Assembly (NCBI GenBank): GCA_016713025.1
Contig: JADJPZ010000004.1
Coordinates: 4,137,204 to 4,201,203, forward strand
Length of the DNA stretch: 64,000 nt
Direction of reading: 5' to 3'
From: Saprospiraceae bacterium
GTDB taxonomy: Bacteria; Bacteroidota; Bacteroidia; Chitinophagales; Saprospiraceae
Made by a program: the position numbers and the translations under genes. The notes beneath the pieces are model-generated. The model made no database searches. It saw nothing but the letters and a program-made list of their open reading frames with translations, and was not told where the DNA came from. Below, one piece after another: positions 8,529 to 19,167 of this stretch; the stretch's first letter is position 1, and each line of letters opens with the position of its first letter.

Positions 8529-9926
8529 ATGAGAGATCTGAAAAATATTCCTGTTTATATTATAGTTTTCAGGTTTCTCATTTTTTTATTTATTTTTTGT
8601 GTAATATCTTGCTCCAAAGAACCCGAAACAGAAATTGTAAATACTTCTCCATCCATCACAATTAATGATGTTTATTCATTAAGAGTAGATGAACAGTCAA
8701 AGATAGACATCAAAGTTTCAGATGCCGAAAATGATAGACTTACCGTTTCGGTATCCGGATTACCTGCTTCATTGGCTTTTGATAACAATGGTTATGTTAT
8801 CTCAGGAAAACCTGCTTTGAAGGATACAGGCACGTATAAAATAAACATTGTAGCTTCAGATAGTAAGTTGATGGTAGAAAAGGTAACTTATTTATATGTC
8901 TATAAAAATGACTTACATCTTAAAAACCTAAAGCTAAATCATAAACTGCTTTTGGCATCAAGAAGTATAACTCCTGGTCTTCTCGGTGTGACTATTGCAG
9001 TCGTAACAACTGATAAAAAGCTATTTGCAGGCGCAGTCGGCCGCCTGTCTTCTGTAAGCCCTGAAAATAGTCTTCTACCGACCCACAGTTTCAGGATAGC
9101 AAGTGTCACTAAGCCAATGATCGCTGCGATAATACTGAAACTTGCTGATGAAGGTCGGTTAGATATAAATGGTCCAATCACAAAATATGTAGAAAATTTA
9201 ATTCCGAATATGGCAACGATGACCGTCAAACATCTTTTGAGTCATACCGGAGGGGTTTTTGACCATCTCAATGCCAATTCTTTTTGGAACCACCCAGAAA
9301 ACAAACCAGGGAAGATATGGACACTAAATGAATTAATTAATTTCAGTGTAAGCGGCGGTCCTGTATTTCAACCTGGCAAGGGATATGCTTACTCCAATAC
9401 AGGATATGTCATTTTGGGCAAAATAATCGAAAACATCACAAAAATGCCAATAGAAGATGCCTGCAAAAAGCTACTCTTCGACCCATTGAAACTGCAAAAA
9501 ACCTTTTATGACAATTTTAGTGGTAATAGTAATCCACTATCCGATCTGGCTACTAACAACCGTAGTTACGAATATTCTCCAACTGCTGCAGGACCATCTG
9601 GTGCAGTAGTATCAAACAGCATCGACGTTGCATATTTTGGAAAGGAAATTTATGGATCAGGATACCTGAAACCAGCTTCACTTCAGGACATGATCACCAA
9701 TCATGGTGTTTTACTGGCAGGTCAAAATTACGGATATGGTACCAGACTTTGGGACTTAAACGGTATCAAACATTATGGACACACGGGAGCATTAATGGAT
9801 TACAGAGCAATTGTGATGTACGTGCCTTCCAAAGATATGTCCATTGCAATGTGCACACACAATGTTCATTCAGCATGGTTTGATCTGGTAAATGAAATGT
9901 TGTTATATTGTGTATCAGAACTTTAG
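8529..9926 (+). CDS. Lipoprotein with Ig-like domain and class C beta-lactamase-fold serine hydrolase domain
   Basis: 465 residues. The N-terminus has a hydrophobic stretch ending in FCVISCSKE, a lipobox, so the protein is likely anchored in the outer membrane. Residues ~40-125 resemble a putative Ig/cadherin-like domain (SDAENDRLTVSVSGLP, then DTGTYKINIVASD). The rest is a serine hydrolase of the AmpC/D-alanyl-D-alanine peptidase superfamily: Ser192 and Lys195 in SVTK, Tyr288/Asn290 in YSNTGY, and HTG at His418. The LLSHTGG motif is also typical. Activity could be on peptidoglycan peptides or small esters; the sequence does not decide. It follows recA closely but has no obvious functional link to it. 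Confidence 0.85.
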   Translation: MRDLKNIPVYIIVFRFLIFLFIFCVISCSKEPETEIVNTSPSITINDVYSLRVDEQSKIDIKVSDAENDRLTVSVSGLPASLAFDNNGYVISGKPALKDTGTYKINIVASDSKLMVEKVTYLYVYKNDLHLKNLKLNHKLLLASRSITPGLLGVTIAVVTTDKKLFAGAVGRLSSVSPENSLLPTHSFRIASVTKPMIAAIILKLADEGRLDINGPITKYVENLIPNMATMTVKHLLSHTGGVFDHLNANSFWNHPENKPGKIWTLNELINFSVSGGPVFQPGKGYAYSNTGYVILGKIIENITKMPIEDACKKLLFDPLKLQKTFYDNFSGNSNPLSDLATNNRSYEYSPTAAGPSGAVVSNSIDVAYFGKEIYGSGYLKPASLQDMITNHGVLLAGQNYGYGTRLWDLNGIKHYGHTGALMDYRAIVMYVPSKDMSIAMCTHNVHSAWFDLVNEMLLYCVSEL

Positions 9927-9938
9927 TGCGGATAAAAA

Positions 9939-12410
9939 TTAAGAACCCATTTTTACAAATTCACTGTATTTCTTTTTATTTTTTATTGTATTGTAGTCAA
10001 TAAAATAAATGACCTTTACTGATAGATTATTATTCTGGTCTGCCGTGAAGGTCTGCCGAATATTTTCCATATAGGTGAACTGTTGGTTTTGGTCAAATGA
10101 AGAAATGGCATTTTTCCATACGATATTTACAAAACTTCCCTGGGCAAACTGCCAGGTATAAACCATATCTACATTAAAAAAATTGATGTTTCTGTTTCCT
10201 TTTTCCGGATTTAATTCGGTAGCCAAACTCAGATTTCCATCTTCCGATAGCCTGAACATGTCATGATTATTGACGGATGAATTGTAGTGTCTTGCCACAA
10301 GGGTCAGTCCCATTCTGTTTGTAAAGTTGTATTTTGCTGACAGTTCGTTTTCTATCGTTGTGACAAATCTGCGTGCAAATGCCGGACTACCACTTTCAAA
10401 ATGTGAAAAGCCGATATTATTCCATCTCGGATTTGATGAAATTTGGTGTGATACGAGCAATTTTGAATTGAACCTGTAATTGTTTTCTAACGAATAAAAA
10501 AGAGAGTATCCATTATAAAAATCAACAAATCTGCGACCCAACAACTCTACTTCAACGAAATATTTTCTGGCATTATTTGTCTCCCACCATGTGCCACCGA
10601 AGAATGAGCTTCCTCGTCTGAATACATCACCAAATCTGCGAGGCTCATAATAATCATACGTATCAGGAGAATACTCTAAGATACCTCCACCAAACCACAG
10701 GTTTTTTGTTTGCATATTGGCATTGATATTGACTTCAGCATTTTGTAAAGTCGAAACCCCGGCTTTGATAGGAGCGTAAAGGTGGCTGGCATACATATTG
10801 AAATTGAGCCTGAAATTATTGTACACTTTGGTAGGTTTTGTCCATCGTGTCCCTACCCAAAGTCCATGATTCATATAGTTGTTATTGGTAAAATATCCCA
10901 AATCATTGCTGTTGAAATTTCTGTCAACCAATTCGTGTGAAAAATTCCAATTGATCTTTCCTGATGAGCGCCCGAAAGATATAGATTGACTGTAACCAGA
11001 CTTTTTTCCGGGTTCCACACCAGTTCCGCTAAAATGACTCAAAGCTATTTTTCCCGAGAGATTGTAAGTATTCTTTTTGTTGCTGAGGTTGAAAAGAGCA
11101 GAACTTACATTGGCATCCGGTGTGGCGCCATCCCGAAGGACATTGGTATTTATAAACGAAACATTGGAATTGTTGCCAAATGTCTGATCAAAGACAGCAA
11201 TACTATAGTTGATTAATGGTTGGACTTCGACCTCGATTTCCTTTTCAGTATTTTTATCGAGCACCTTGGCATGAACGGGTGCGGTGATGGCATTAAGCAC
11301 ACCTATACCGAGTCCGTTTTTTGTCCTGCCTGATACCTTGGTTGCATTGATCAGACTTGCTTCTGCAGGTGAGCTGATGATTTCCTGTCCGGGAGATAAT
11401 CTTGAATGATCAATATTTAATCCACCAATCCTGCGTGAATAGAAAAAATTTCCCTTATTAAAAAGATCAGTTCCTTCAGTGAAGAACAGCCTGTAGTCGT
11501 TGAACTGCACTTCGAAAGGTGTCAGATTCAGCACCCTGCGATCGCTCTGGACTTGTCCAAAATCCGGAATCAAGGTAGCATCCAGTGTAAAAGCCTGATT
11601 GAGCCCGAGCTTTACATCCAGGCCTCCGTTAAACTGAGATGTAAGATCTTTTCCGTTTTCCAAAGGATAATGATTGGCATAATATGACACATAAGGAGAT
11701 AATTGCAATCTCAGTGGAGGGTTGATATTTTTTAGCCCTTTCCAGACTCCGGCCTGCGTCAAAAAACCATTGATATTAGGATCTATAGGATTCCAGAAAA
11801 ACTGCTCGGTTGACTTTCTTCTTCTTCTCACGATGTTGATACCCCAATCCTGGACCTCTTCCTTGCTGAACCTGATAGATGCAAAAGGGATAAACATCTC
11901 AAAATACCACCCTTCGTCTGTAATTTTGGCCTGAGAATAAAAAATGCTATTCCAGGTGAAATCCTCACCATTATTGTTACTTTGGGTAAATTTTGCATCC
12001 ATTTGTTCATTGAGTGGTGTGACAAAGTACTCAAAGGCATTGAGTTTGTCTTTATAGGTATCAAAAATGATCCCGACAAAATCATTGTTTCCAAAACCAT
12101 CACGACCTACCAATTCTGCGGAAATACTATCTCTGGTATCTCTGCACAACCCACCGACAAAAATACCCAGATCATTATAAGCAAGATAAAGAGTAGTTTT
12201 GGTCAATGGGTTTTCTGTATCGTTGAGTACCGGTCTAAGCTCTGTAAATCCTTCAATCACTGAAGCACCTTTCCACTCCTGCAGATCCACATTTCCGTCA
12301 ATTTTTATATTGTGCTCTATCCTTGTAGCTGCTATTTCTTTGCCGGGAGGCTGGGCCCATAAGGAAAAATTAAGTAATAAGATGGCCAATAAGCCGGTCA
12401 GTCTTGTCAT
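9939..12410 (-). CDS. DUF5916 outer-membrane protein with N-terminal CBM9-like domain
   Basis: 823 residues with an N-terminal signal peptide (MTRLTGLLAILLLNFSLWAQ). Residues ~25-210 form a carbohydrate-binding family-9-like beta-sandwich (KIDGNVDLQEWKGA, then YLAYNDLGIFVGGLCRD). The remainder matches the DUF5916 family: an NPIDPN segment, then a long run of alternating amphipathic strands that looks like an outer-membrane barrel (RLFFTEGTDLFNKGNFFYSRR is a family hallmark). Its role is unknown; such proteins are often single genes in Bacteroidota. It is transcribed convergently with the serine hydrolase, leaving only 12 bases between the stop codons, and divergently from the DinB-cupin gene. 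Confidence 0.85.
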   Translation of the reverse strand: MTRLTGLLAILLLNFSLWAQPPGKEIAATRIEHNIKIDGNVDLQEWKGASVIEGFTELRPVLNDTENPLTKTTLYLAYNDLGIFVGGLCRDTRDSISAELVGRDGFGNNDFVGIIFDTYKDKLNAFEYFVTPLNEQMDAKFTQSNNNGEDFTWNSIFYSQAKITDEGWYFEMFIPFASIRFSKEEVQDWGINIVRRRRKSTEQFFWNPIDPNINGFLTQAGVWKGLKNINPPLRLQLSPYVSYYANHYPLENGKDLTSQFNGGLDVKLGLNQAFTLDATLIPDFGQVQSDRRVLNLTPFEVQFNDYRLFFTEGTDLFNKGNFFYSRRIGGLNIDHSRLSPGQEIISSPAEASLINATKVSGRTKNGLGIGVLNAITAPVHAKVLDKNTEKEIEVEVQPLINYSIAVFDQTFGNNSNVSFINTNVLRDGATPDANVSSALFNLSNKKNTYNLSGKIALSHFSGTGVEPGKKSGYSQSISFGRSSGKINWNFSHELVDRNFNSNDLGYFTNNNYMNHGLWVGTRWTKPTKVYNNFRLNFNMYASHLYAPIKAGVSTLQNAEVNINANMQTKNLWFGGGILEYSPDTYDYYEPRRFGDVFRRGSSFFGGTWWETNNARKYFVEVELLGRRFVDFYNGYSLFYSLENNYRFNSKLLVSHQISSNPRWNNIGFSHFESGSPAFARRFVTTIENELSAKYNFTNRMGLTLVARHYNSSVNNHDMFRLSEDGNLSLATELNPEKGNRNINFFNVDMVYTWQFAQGSFVNIVWKNAISSFDQNQQFTYMENIRQTFTADQNNNLSVKVIYFIDYNTIKNKKKYSEFVKMGS

Positions 12411-12672
12411 GAAGGATCCAATTGTGATACAAAGTAATGACGTACTTTTTTAAAAAGAGTTGCATATTAGACCAAAACTATTTTTTTGTCGATGGATTTG
12501 GCATTATTGGGTTTTTGGACAATTTTCAGGTCTTGGTGATGTTGGGTATTTTAAGTTATTCGACAAAATGTAGTTTAGGTAATAAATGGAGATAGCAGAC
12601 AGTTGAATGATTTGTCAGATAATTCTTTACATTGACGATCTTGATTACTCCTTCCAATTTCAAATAAGTGAT

Positions 12673-12680
12673 TATCTTTA
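12673..12680 (+). promoter_or_regulatory. Probable -7 box of the DinB-cupin gene in the divergent 290-base spacer
   Basis: TATCTTTA, one mismatch from TAnnTTTG, lies 20 bases before the ATG at 12701. The spacer 12411-12700 between two divergent genes holds nothing else I can identify. The promoter for the leftward DUF5916 gene must also be there. Confidence 0.4.
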
Positions 12681-12700
12681 CGGTCCAGTCATCCTAAAGC

Positions 12701-13486
12701 ATGAATATATCAGCCCACATCCTTACATTGCAAAATATTGTCACTACCATTAGATCCAATTATTTTGTCATCCCAAAAGATCTGAGAGAATACAAAAAAC
12801 AACCCAAAACATGGTCAAAAAAGGAAATTTTGGGACACCTGATAGATTCTGCAAGAAATAATCTGCAACGATTTACTGAAATCATACATGCAGAAGGAAT
12901 TTATATCGTAAAGCCTTATGATCAGGATACATTGGTCCTGCTGAATGATTATCAAAATACTTCGGATTACGATCTGATCACACTTTGGCAATTATTAAAT
13001 CATAACATCATAAGGGTATTGAAAACTGTAGATGAACCCTTACTAAATAAGCAAATCATCATGGGCAATGAACCCTTTACTTTTGGCTGGTTAATAGAAG
13101 ATTATATAGTTCATCTGCATCACCACTACGATCAGATTTTTGCTGAAGATTCCAGCGAAATTCCTCCTTTGAAAGTTGGTTTGGTTCAGGCTATCGATGC
13201 TTTAAACGCTGCAGGTGATAAAAAATTTGTTTCTCTACTCCACTTTGCAGATCTCGAAATCGAATATTATAAACCCATCAAAGTGGACCATCAAAAGCCT
13301 CACCAAAAAGATGAAGTGTATGTCATTGCATCAGGGCTTGGTTCATTTTTTACACAACATCAGACCGTAACCGTCAAAGCCGGAGATGTACTCTTTGTCA
13401 AAGCCGGTCATGACCACAGATTTTTTAATTTTTCTGATGACTTTGCAACCTGGGTTATTTTTTATGGTGTTAAAAACCAATTATAA
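12701..13486 (+). CDS. DinB-superfamily protein fused to a cupin domain
   Basis: 261 residues in two parts. Residues 1-150 are a DinB four-helix bundle with the metal-binding histidine pattern (LGHLIDSARNN near residue 45, and YIVHLHHHYDQIF near 135), as in bacillithiol/mycothiol-dependent transferases. Residues ~165-261 form a small cupin (KPHQKDEVYVIASGLG, then GDVLFVKAGHDHRF with metal-ligand histidines). DinB and cupin domains are normally separate proteins, so the fusion suggests a small-molecule transferase with an added metal-binding module. The substrate is not evident. The mannosidase gene starts 22 bases after its stop, so the pair may be an operon. Confidence 0.75.
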   Translation: MNISAHILTLQNIVTTIRSNYFVIPKDLREYKKQPKTWSKKEILGHLIDSARNNLQRFTEIIHAEGIYIVKPYDQDTLVLLNDYQNTSDYDLITLWQLLNHNIIRVLKTVDEPLLNKQIIMGNEPFTFGWLIEDYIVHLHHHYDQIFAEDSSEIPPLKVGLVQAIDALNAAGDKKFVSLLHFADLEIEYYKPIKVDHQKPHQKDEVYVIASGLGSFFTQHQTVTVKAGDVLFVKAGHDHRFFNFSDDFATWVIFYGVKNQL

Positions 13487-13507
13487 AATTTTCAATAAGG
13501 AATCTAT

Positions 13508-15978
13508 ATGAATAAGTTTTTGATTTTACCTTTTATCATCTTTGGCTATTTATCATTATCAGGACAAATGCAGATAAAAAGCATGAATAATAATACTTGG
13601 ACATTGAATCAGTCAGGAAAGAAAAAACCTATAATGCTACTGTTCCCGGCACAGTGCATACAGACCTCATGAAAAATGGGGTAATACCGGATCCGTTTTT
13701 TGGTGACAATGAAGAAAAAGTAAAATGGATAGAAAACGAAACCTGGGAGTATCAAACGACATTTGTCCTAACAGCTGGTGAACTGGCGTTCAAAATCATT
13801 GATCTGCGGTTTGAAGGATTGGATACTTATGCTGACGTATTGCTCAATGGGAAAAATATCCTTTCCGCCAACAATATGTTCAGGATTTGGGATATACCTG
13901 TAAAAAGTCATCTGAAACCCGGCAAGAACCATCTGAAAATAGTATTCAGGCCAGCTAAATCGGAAGGGTCAAAAATAGCTGCATCCTTGCCTTATAAAAT
14001 GCCGGAAGGCGAGCGTATTTTCGCCAGGAAAGCACAGTATCATTATGGTTGGGATTGGGGACCAAAATTGCTGACGGCAGGTATCTGGCAGGATGTCACC
14101 CTGCGCTTCAGAAATGATGCAGTAATTACCCATGTCAGCTATGTACAGGAGGAATTGACGGATCAGTTGGCAAGGCTTGCATTCAAGTGTACTTTAGATG
14201 TCCCGAATGACGGCGATTATTCTATATCCATCAACGATAAGGATCATAATATCCAGCTCAAAACCGGAAAAAATACCATCTCGCTTCCGTATGATATACA
14301 AAATCCAAAAAAATGGTGGACCAACGGATTAGGAAATCCGCATTTGTATCCCTTCAAGATCAGTTTAAAAAAATCTCAAAAATCGATCGACACCCGATCT
14401 ATGAATATCGGACTCAGGACGATAGAACTGGTGCAGGAAAAAGATAAGGCGGGCACTTCTTTTTATATTAAACTCAATGGTATTCCGGTTTTTATGAAGG
14501 GAGCGAACTACATACCACCTCACAGTTTTCTTCCTTCAGCAGGTGATAATATCTATAAAGAATTGATTAAAAACACTGTTGAAGGCAACATGAACATGCT
14601 CAGGGTTTGGGGTGGTGGTGTCTATGCCGATGATGTATTTTATGACGAATGTGATAAACACGGAATCCTGGTATGGCAGGACTTTATGTTTGCCTGTGCT
14701 ATGTACCCCGGAGATACTGAGTTTCTGAACAATGTCAGACTAGAAGTCATAGACAACGTCAGAAGGCTGGAAAATCATGCTTGTATCGCGCTGTGGTGTG
14801 GCAATAACGAAGTAGATGAAGCATGGCACAACTGGGGATGGCAAAAACAGTTCAATTATTCAGAAAAGGACTCTGCAAAAATCTGGCATGATTATCAAAA
14901 ACTATTTCACGAGTTGATTCCCAACACTTTAACAGAAATGTTACCATCACATAAAAACATTTATTGGCCTTCATCACCTTCCATCGGTTGGGGCCGGAAA
15001 GAAAGTATGACTCAGGGTGACTCGCACTATTGGGGTGTATGGTGGGGTATGCAGCCATTTGACGTGTATAAGGAAAAAACAGGACGATTTATGAGCGAAT
15101 ATGGTTTTCAGGGTATGCCGCCTGTGTCCTCATTCAGGAAATTTATTCCAATTAATCAGTTGAATTTAAACTCTCCATCTGTAAAAAGCCACCAAAAACA
15201 TCCTACCGGTTATCAAACCATTCAAACGTACATGGAGAGAGATTATAAAATATCAACAAAATTTGAAGATTATATCTATGTATCTCAAATCCTGCAAGCA
15301 GAAGGTATGAAGGTTGCGATAGAAGCACACAGGCGATCTATGCCGAACTGTATGGGGTCGCTTTACTGGCAACTTAATGATTGCTGGCCGGTGACTTCTT
15401 GGAGTTCTGTGGACTATTATGGTATGTGGAAGGCATTTCACTATCAGGCAAAAAGAAGTTTTGAACCGCTTTTATTGTCATTCAACAAAGAAAACAAGCT
15501 TATCAATTTATATATGGTCAATGATCTGCTCAATGCATCAACCGGAACACTGAATATCCAACTAATTGATTTTAATGGAAATACTTTATGGTCAGATACC
15601 AGAAAAGTAAATGTTAAAACCAATACGTCAGAAGTCATTTATTCTACAGCAGAAGACGTATTTTTAAAGTTTGACAGTACTCAAACCGTACTAGTAGCCG
15701 ATTTTATTGCATCTGGTCAGACAGTACAGTCCGCCTCTTATTTATTTGCAAAACCTAAAAATCTTAATTTGTATAAACCTGCCATTAAAGTTAAAAATGT
15801 GAGCCGTGATGCAATAGAAATCAGCTCAGATAAGTTTGTCAAAGACCTTTACCTTATATCTGATAGTGTCCATTTTAGTGACAATTTTTTTGATTTACTA
15901 CCCGGCCGCATAAAAAAAGTGAAATTATCACAACAGGCTTCGGACATCACATTTAAGTCAGTTAATGTTGTGGATTGA
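13508..15978 (+). CDS. Beta-mannosidase, glycoside hydrolase family 2 (apparent frameshift near the N-terminus)
   Basis: Exo-acting enzyme that removes beta-mannose from oligosaccharides. The natural start is the ATG at 13508, which opens a signal peptide (MNKFLILPFIIFGYLSLSGQ). That frame is lost near 13610-13622, where a purine/A run (GGAAAGAAAAAACC) appears one base short. The long frame that follows continues from KEKTYNATVPGTVH to the end. Family features: the sugar-binding N-terminal sandwich, the MRVWGGGVY segment, the acid/base Glu in WCGNNE (codon 14809-14811) and the nucleophile Glu in MSEYGFQGMP (codon 15096-15098). An unbroken version would be ~823 residues, normal for the family. 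The break may be an assembly error. Confidence 0.85.
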
Positions 15979-15998
15979 ATTGGAACAATCATGGTTAA

Positions 15999-16133
15999 CT
16001 TATCTACACGAGGCCTTTGATTATTTTTGGAAAGGCTGAAATCACCGGTAACAGTAGCGTCAACCTTGCCATCAGAAACAATGGTGCAGGAATAGTTACG
16101 GTCACAAATAACAATGTCATTAAAAAATTTTGA
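15999..16133 (+). pseudogene. Short relic of a secreted repeat-rich protein
   Basis: A 45-codon stretch reading FGKAEITGNSSVNLAIRNNG and then VTVTNNNVIKKF has the composition of the repetitive beta-structured part of a Bacteroidota surface protein. It has no start codon and no neighbour that could complete it, so it is probably a leftover of a deleted gene. The evidence is composition only. The rest of the 294-base gap before rpsU holds the rpsU promoter. Confidence 0.3.
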
Positions 16134-16199
16134 TTTAGTATCAGATTTTTTCCAGTCCAGCCCTTTATATTGAAAAATTGTGTAAATAATTAATCCAAA

Positions 16200-16233
16200 T
16201 TGGTAGATATTATCTTAAAATGTCTTACTTTTG
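16200..16233 (+). promoter_or_regulatory. rpsU promoter (TTG at 16200, -7 TACTTTTG at 16226-16233)
   Basis: TTG and TACTTTTG are 23 bases apart, and the -7 box is 40 bases before the rpsU ATG. It is a strong match to the Bacteroidota consensus, as expected for a ribosomal protein gene. Confidence 0.65.
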
Positions 16234-16272
16234 CATTCCATTAAGAAAAATTGTTAAATTTATTATTATAAT

Positions 16273-16467
16273 ATGCTGATAATCAATATCAAAGACGACG
16301 AATCAATCGACAGAGCACTGAAAAGATACAAAAGAAAATTTCAGTCTGTAGGACTAGTAAAAGAACTCAGAAGCAGAAAACACTTCGTAAAGCCATCTGT
16401 TCAGAGAAGAAACGAAATCCTTTCTGCTGCATACAGATTAGATAAGTTCGGTTCACAACTGGATTAA
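16273..16467 (+). CDS. rpsU: 30S ribosomal protein S21
   Basis: 64 residues, strongly basic, normal length for the Bacteroidota S21. It begins MLIINIKDDESIDRALKRYK and contains the family segment KRKFQSVGLVKELRSRKHFVKPS. S21 binds near the 3' end of 16S rRNA on the small-subunit platform. In Bacteroidota this region is linked to the reduced use of Shine-Dalgarno pairing. It is monocistronic here with its own promoter. No terminator hairpin is obvious in the following 256 bases. Confidence 0.96.
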   Translation: MLIINIKDDESIDRALKRYKRKFQSVGLVKELRSRKHFVKPSVQRRNEILSAAYRLDKFGSQLD

Positions 16468-16723
16468 TTTTTTTATTTATTACATACAATCTGAATTTCT
16501 AAAGAGGATTTTCTATAAATAGAGCCTGTTCAAAGCAGGAACTTATAATGAAAATCAGATTAGATCTTCAAGAAAATATAACAAAGGGTCTGTCTGTATG
16601 ACATTGACCTTTTTTGTGTTTTAAGTGGTATGATGAACTATTATATTTACCTATGGAGACATATCCTCAACCTTTTCCATTTAAATACGTTGACAACATT
16701 TTATCTGTCTATCAAAATCTCTG

Positions 16724-18484
16724 ATGAGCTCCGAAAATAAAAAAGGCACGGACTGGAAAATATTAAAAAGAGTATTGGCAACTGCAAAACCTTTCAGCTC
16801 CCTTTTTAATACTTCTATCATTCTTGCCATTCTCATCACCCCATTTTCAATAGCTCAGCCTTTCATAGTCCAGCAAATCGTAGATGAAAACATCATCAAA
16901 GGCAAAGAAGAAGGAATGATTCTGATGGGTGTTTTGTTTTTTGTAGTACTCATGGCCAATGTGATCATGAAATATTACTTCATCTACGTGACCGCCGAAC
17001 TCGGCCAATCAGTCATCAAAGACATGAGGACTAAGGTATTCAGGCATATCACCAATCTGAGACTCAAATACTTTGATCAGACTCCAATAGGTACATCGAC
17101 AACCCGTACTATCAATGACATTGAAGCTATCAACAACGTCTTTGCACAAGGTGTGATTACTATAGTTGCTGACTTTCTAACCCTGATCGCGGTAGTTGGT
17201 ATCATGCTGTACACCAGCTGGAGACTTACAGCCATTGTATTTATCACCATGCCTTTTATGATCCTGGCAAGCTATATTTTTAAAGAAAAAGTCAAGGTAT
17301 CTTATCAGAAAGTACGAACTCAGATCGCCAATATGAATGCATTCCTGCAGGAACGTATCACGGGTATGAAGATCGTCCAGCTTTTTAATGCCGAAAAACA
17401 GGAAGCAGAAAAGTTAAGAAAAATCAACTACGACTACACCAGTGCCAATCTGGACAGTGTATTTTATTATGCGGTGTTTTTCCCGGTGGTGGAGTTGGTT
17501 TCAGCTGTATCACTGGCATTGATGATATGGCTGGGAGCCAAAGGATATGTACAGGATAAAATATCATTCGGAGCTTTGGTAGCTTTTCCTTTGTATCTCA
17601 ATCTGATGTTTCGACCTATCAGATTTATGGCAGATAAATTTAATACCTTGCAAATGGGACTGGTGGCATCAGAAAGAGTATTCAAATTGCTCGATAATAA
17701 TGATTTTATCAGCAATACAGGTACTGTGATACCCAAAAAACTGGAAGGAAAAGTGGCATTTGAAAATGTATCTTTTGCCTATAATGATGATAACTATGTG
17801 CTCAAAGATATCAACTTCAACATCAACCCCGGACAGACACTGGCATTGGTAGGTAGTACAGGCTCCGGAAAATCGACGATCATCAATATTCTCAACAGGT
17901 TTTATGAAATCAACAAAGGAAACATCTACATCGATGGCCGGGAAATAAGAGAATATGAACTGAAAGCACTTAGGGACAGAATCGCTATTGTTTTGCAGGA
18001 TGTGTTTTTGTTTGATGGTACAGTCATGGAAAATATCACATTGAGAGATAAGAACATGTCCTCAGAAAAAGTTATTGACGCAGCCAAAACCATAGGAGCG
18101 CACGCTTTTATCGAAAGACTTCCCGGCGCGTACGATTATAAAGTATCAGAAAGAGGCAGCAACCTGTCCGTTGGCCAACGCCAATTGATTTCTTTTGTGA
18201 GGGCACTGGTTTTTGATCCTGATATTTTGATCCTTGATGAAGCTACATCTTCCATTGATACTGAAAGCGAAGCTGTAATTCAGTATGCCATCGAAAAATT
18301 GATAGAAAAACGGACATCTATCATCATAGCACACAGACTGTCCACTATCAAACATGCTCATAATATCCTTGTTCTATCTGATGGTCGTATTTTGGAGAGC
18401 GGTACCCATGACCAACTGCTGGAGAATGCAGACGGGCATTATCGGGAGCTGTACGACATGCAGTTTTCAGAGTTGATATCTTGA
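16724..18484 (+). CDS. MsbA-type ABC exporter (fused transmembrane and ATPase domains)
   Basis: Half-transporter of 586 residues that works as a homodimer or heterodimer to export lipids, peptides or drugs. Residues ~20-310 hold six membrane helices of the type I exporter fold. The ATPase domain (~345-580) has Walker A GSTGSGKST, the Q-loop IVLQDVFLF, signature LSVGQRQ, Walker B ILILDEATSSID and the H-loop IIIAHRLSTI. The GTSTTRTINDIEAI coupling segment is also typical. The substrate cannot be told from sequence. A truncated transposase gene abuts the 3' end in the opposite direction; the stop codon is intact, so the exporter is complete. Confidence 0.9.
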   Translation: MSSENKKGTDWKILKRVLATAKPFSSLFNTSIILAILITPFSIAQPFIVQQIVDENIIKGKEEGMILMGVLFFVVLMANVIMKYYFIYVTAELGQSVIKDMRTKVFRHITNLRLKYFDQTPIGTSTTRTINDIEAINNVFAQGVITIVADFLTLIAVVGIMLYTSWRLTAIVFITMPFMILASYIFKEKVKVSYQKVRTQIANMNAFLQERITGMKIVQLFNAEKQEAEKLRKINYDYTSANLDSVFYYAVFFPVVELVSAVSLALMIWLGAKGYVQDKISFGALVAFPLYLNLMFRPIRFMADKFNTLQMGLVASERVFKLLDNNDFISNTGTVIPKKLEGKVAFENVSFAYNDDNYVLKDINFNINPGQTLALVGSTGSGKSTIINILNRFYEINKGNIYIDGREIREYELKALRDRIAIVLQDVFLFDGTVMENITLRDKNMSSEKVIDAAKTIGAHAFIERLPGAYDYKVSERGSNLSVGQRQLISFVRALVFDPDILILDEATSSIDTESEAVIQYAIEKLIEKRTSIIIAHRLSTIKHAHNILVLSDGRILESGTHDQLLENADGHYRELYDMQFSELIS

Positions 18485-18927
18485 TTATAGAACGATATAT
18501 TCGAGTTTATACAATTTTTACTGATCCCTAATTGATGCCAGGCGTTATAACACATCCATTCGCTACCTATTTCTCTGGCTTTGTGAAGTGTGAGTGAGTC
18601 GGCATCTACCATGCGACTGTCTTTGTCATATAAAGTAATATCCAATCGCTGTAACGATACTATCCTTTGCCATAAATCATTGACCCACCTTTGTATGATG
18701 GGGTCGGTGTTGGGAAACAGACCAGCCTTTTTTTGATACATATCTGTCAATATCCTGGCTATAAGGTTGAGCTGTTCGGCAGTGAGTTGCTCGGTAATAA
18801 AGCCTACATTTAAAACAGTACGATGACATACTCGTCCTGTTGCATTGCGGTAGCTCTCCACAAGTCTGTAATACTTATCGTACTTTTTTGTCCCCGGATT
18901 TACTCTTCCACTAAATTTGAAATACAT
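18485..18927 (-). pseudogene. Truncated IS1634/IS4-type transposase, N-terminal part only
   Basis: From the ATG at 18927 the frame reads MYFKFSGRVNPGTKKYDKYY and RLVESYRNATGRVCHRTVLN, the conserved start of IS1634-like transposases (family members run ~500 residues). About 140 residues remain. Similarity ends at HQLGISKN, and the frame then runs into the antisense of the ABC exporter gene. All DDE catalytic residues are missing, so the fragment is inactive. It lies inside a segment bounded by short inverted repeats (18487-19167). Confidence 0.75.
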
Positions 18928-19167
18928 GCCGCAAAGGTACGGTTTTGATTTCCACCCAAACAACTCCCCTGTGTACTACAAGAATAGGAGAACAAATCAA
19001 TGAAACTGTAAATTAACACATTATTTATAATGTATATTTATATATGTACGAATTTAGCCAAACTTTATGCGAAAATATATGAATTTAACCTCCTTTGATG
19101 CCCGTTTGAGCAATCTGGGTTAAATCATCATATTGACCAATGTGTTTTATTTTTGATCGTTCTATGT
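18487..19167. mobile_element. Remnant of an IS1634-like insertion sequence with short inverted ends
   Basis: ATAGAACGAT at 18488-18497 is the exact reverse complement of ATCGTTCTAT at about 19156-19165, and the two enclose the transposase fragment. The left end lies within a few bases of the ABC exporter stop codon. The interior is far shorter than a full element, so this is an internally deleted copy. The 19168-19563 stretch to its right has no gene or recognisable signal. Confidence 0.45.
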
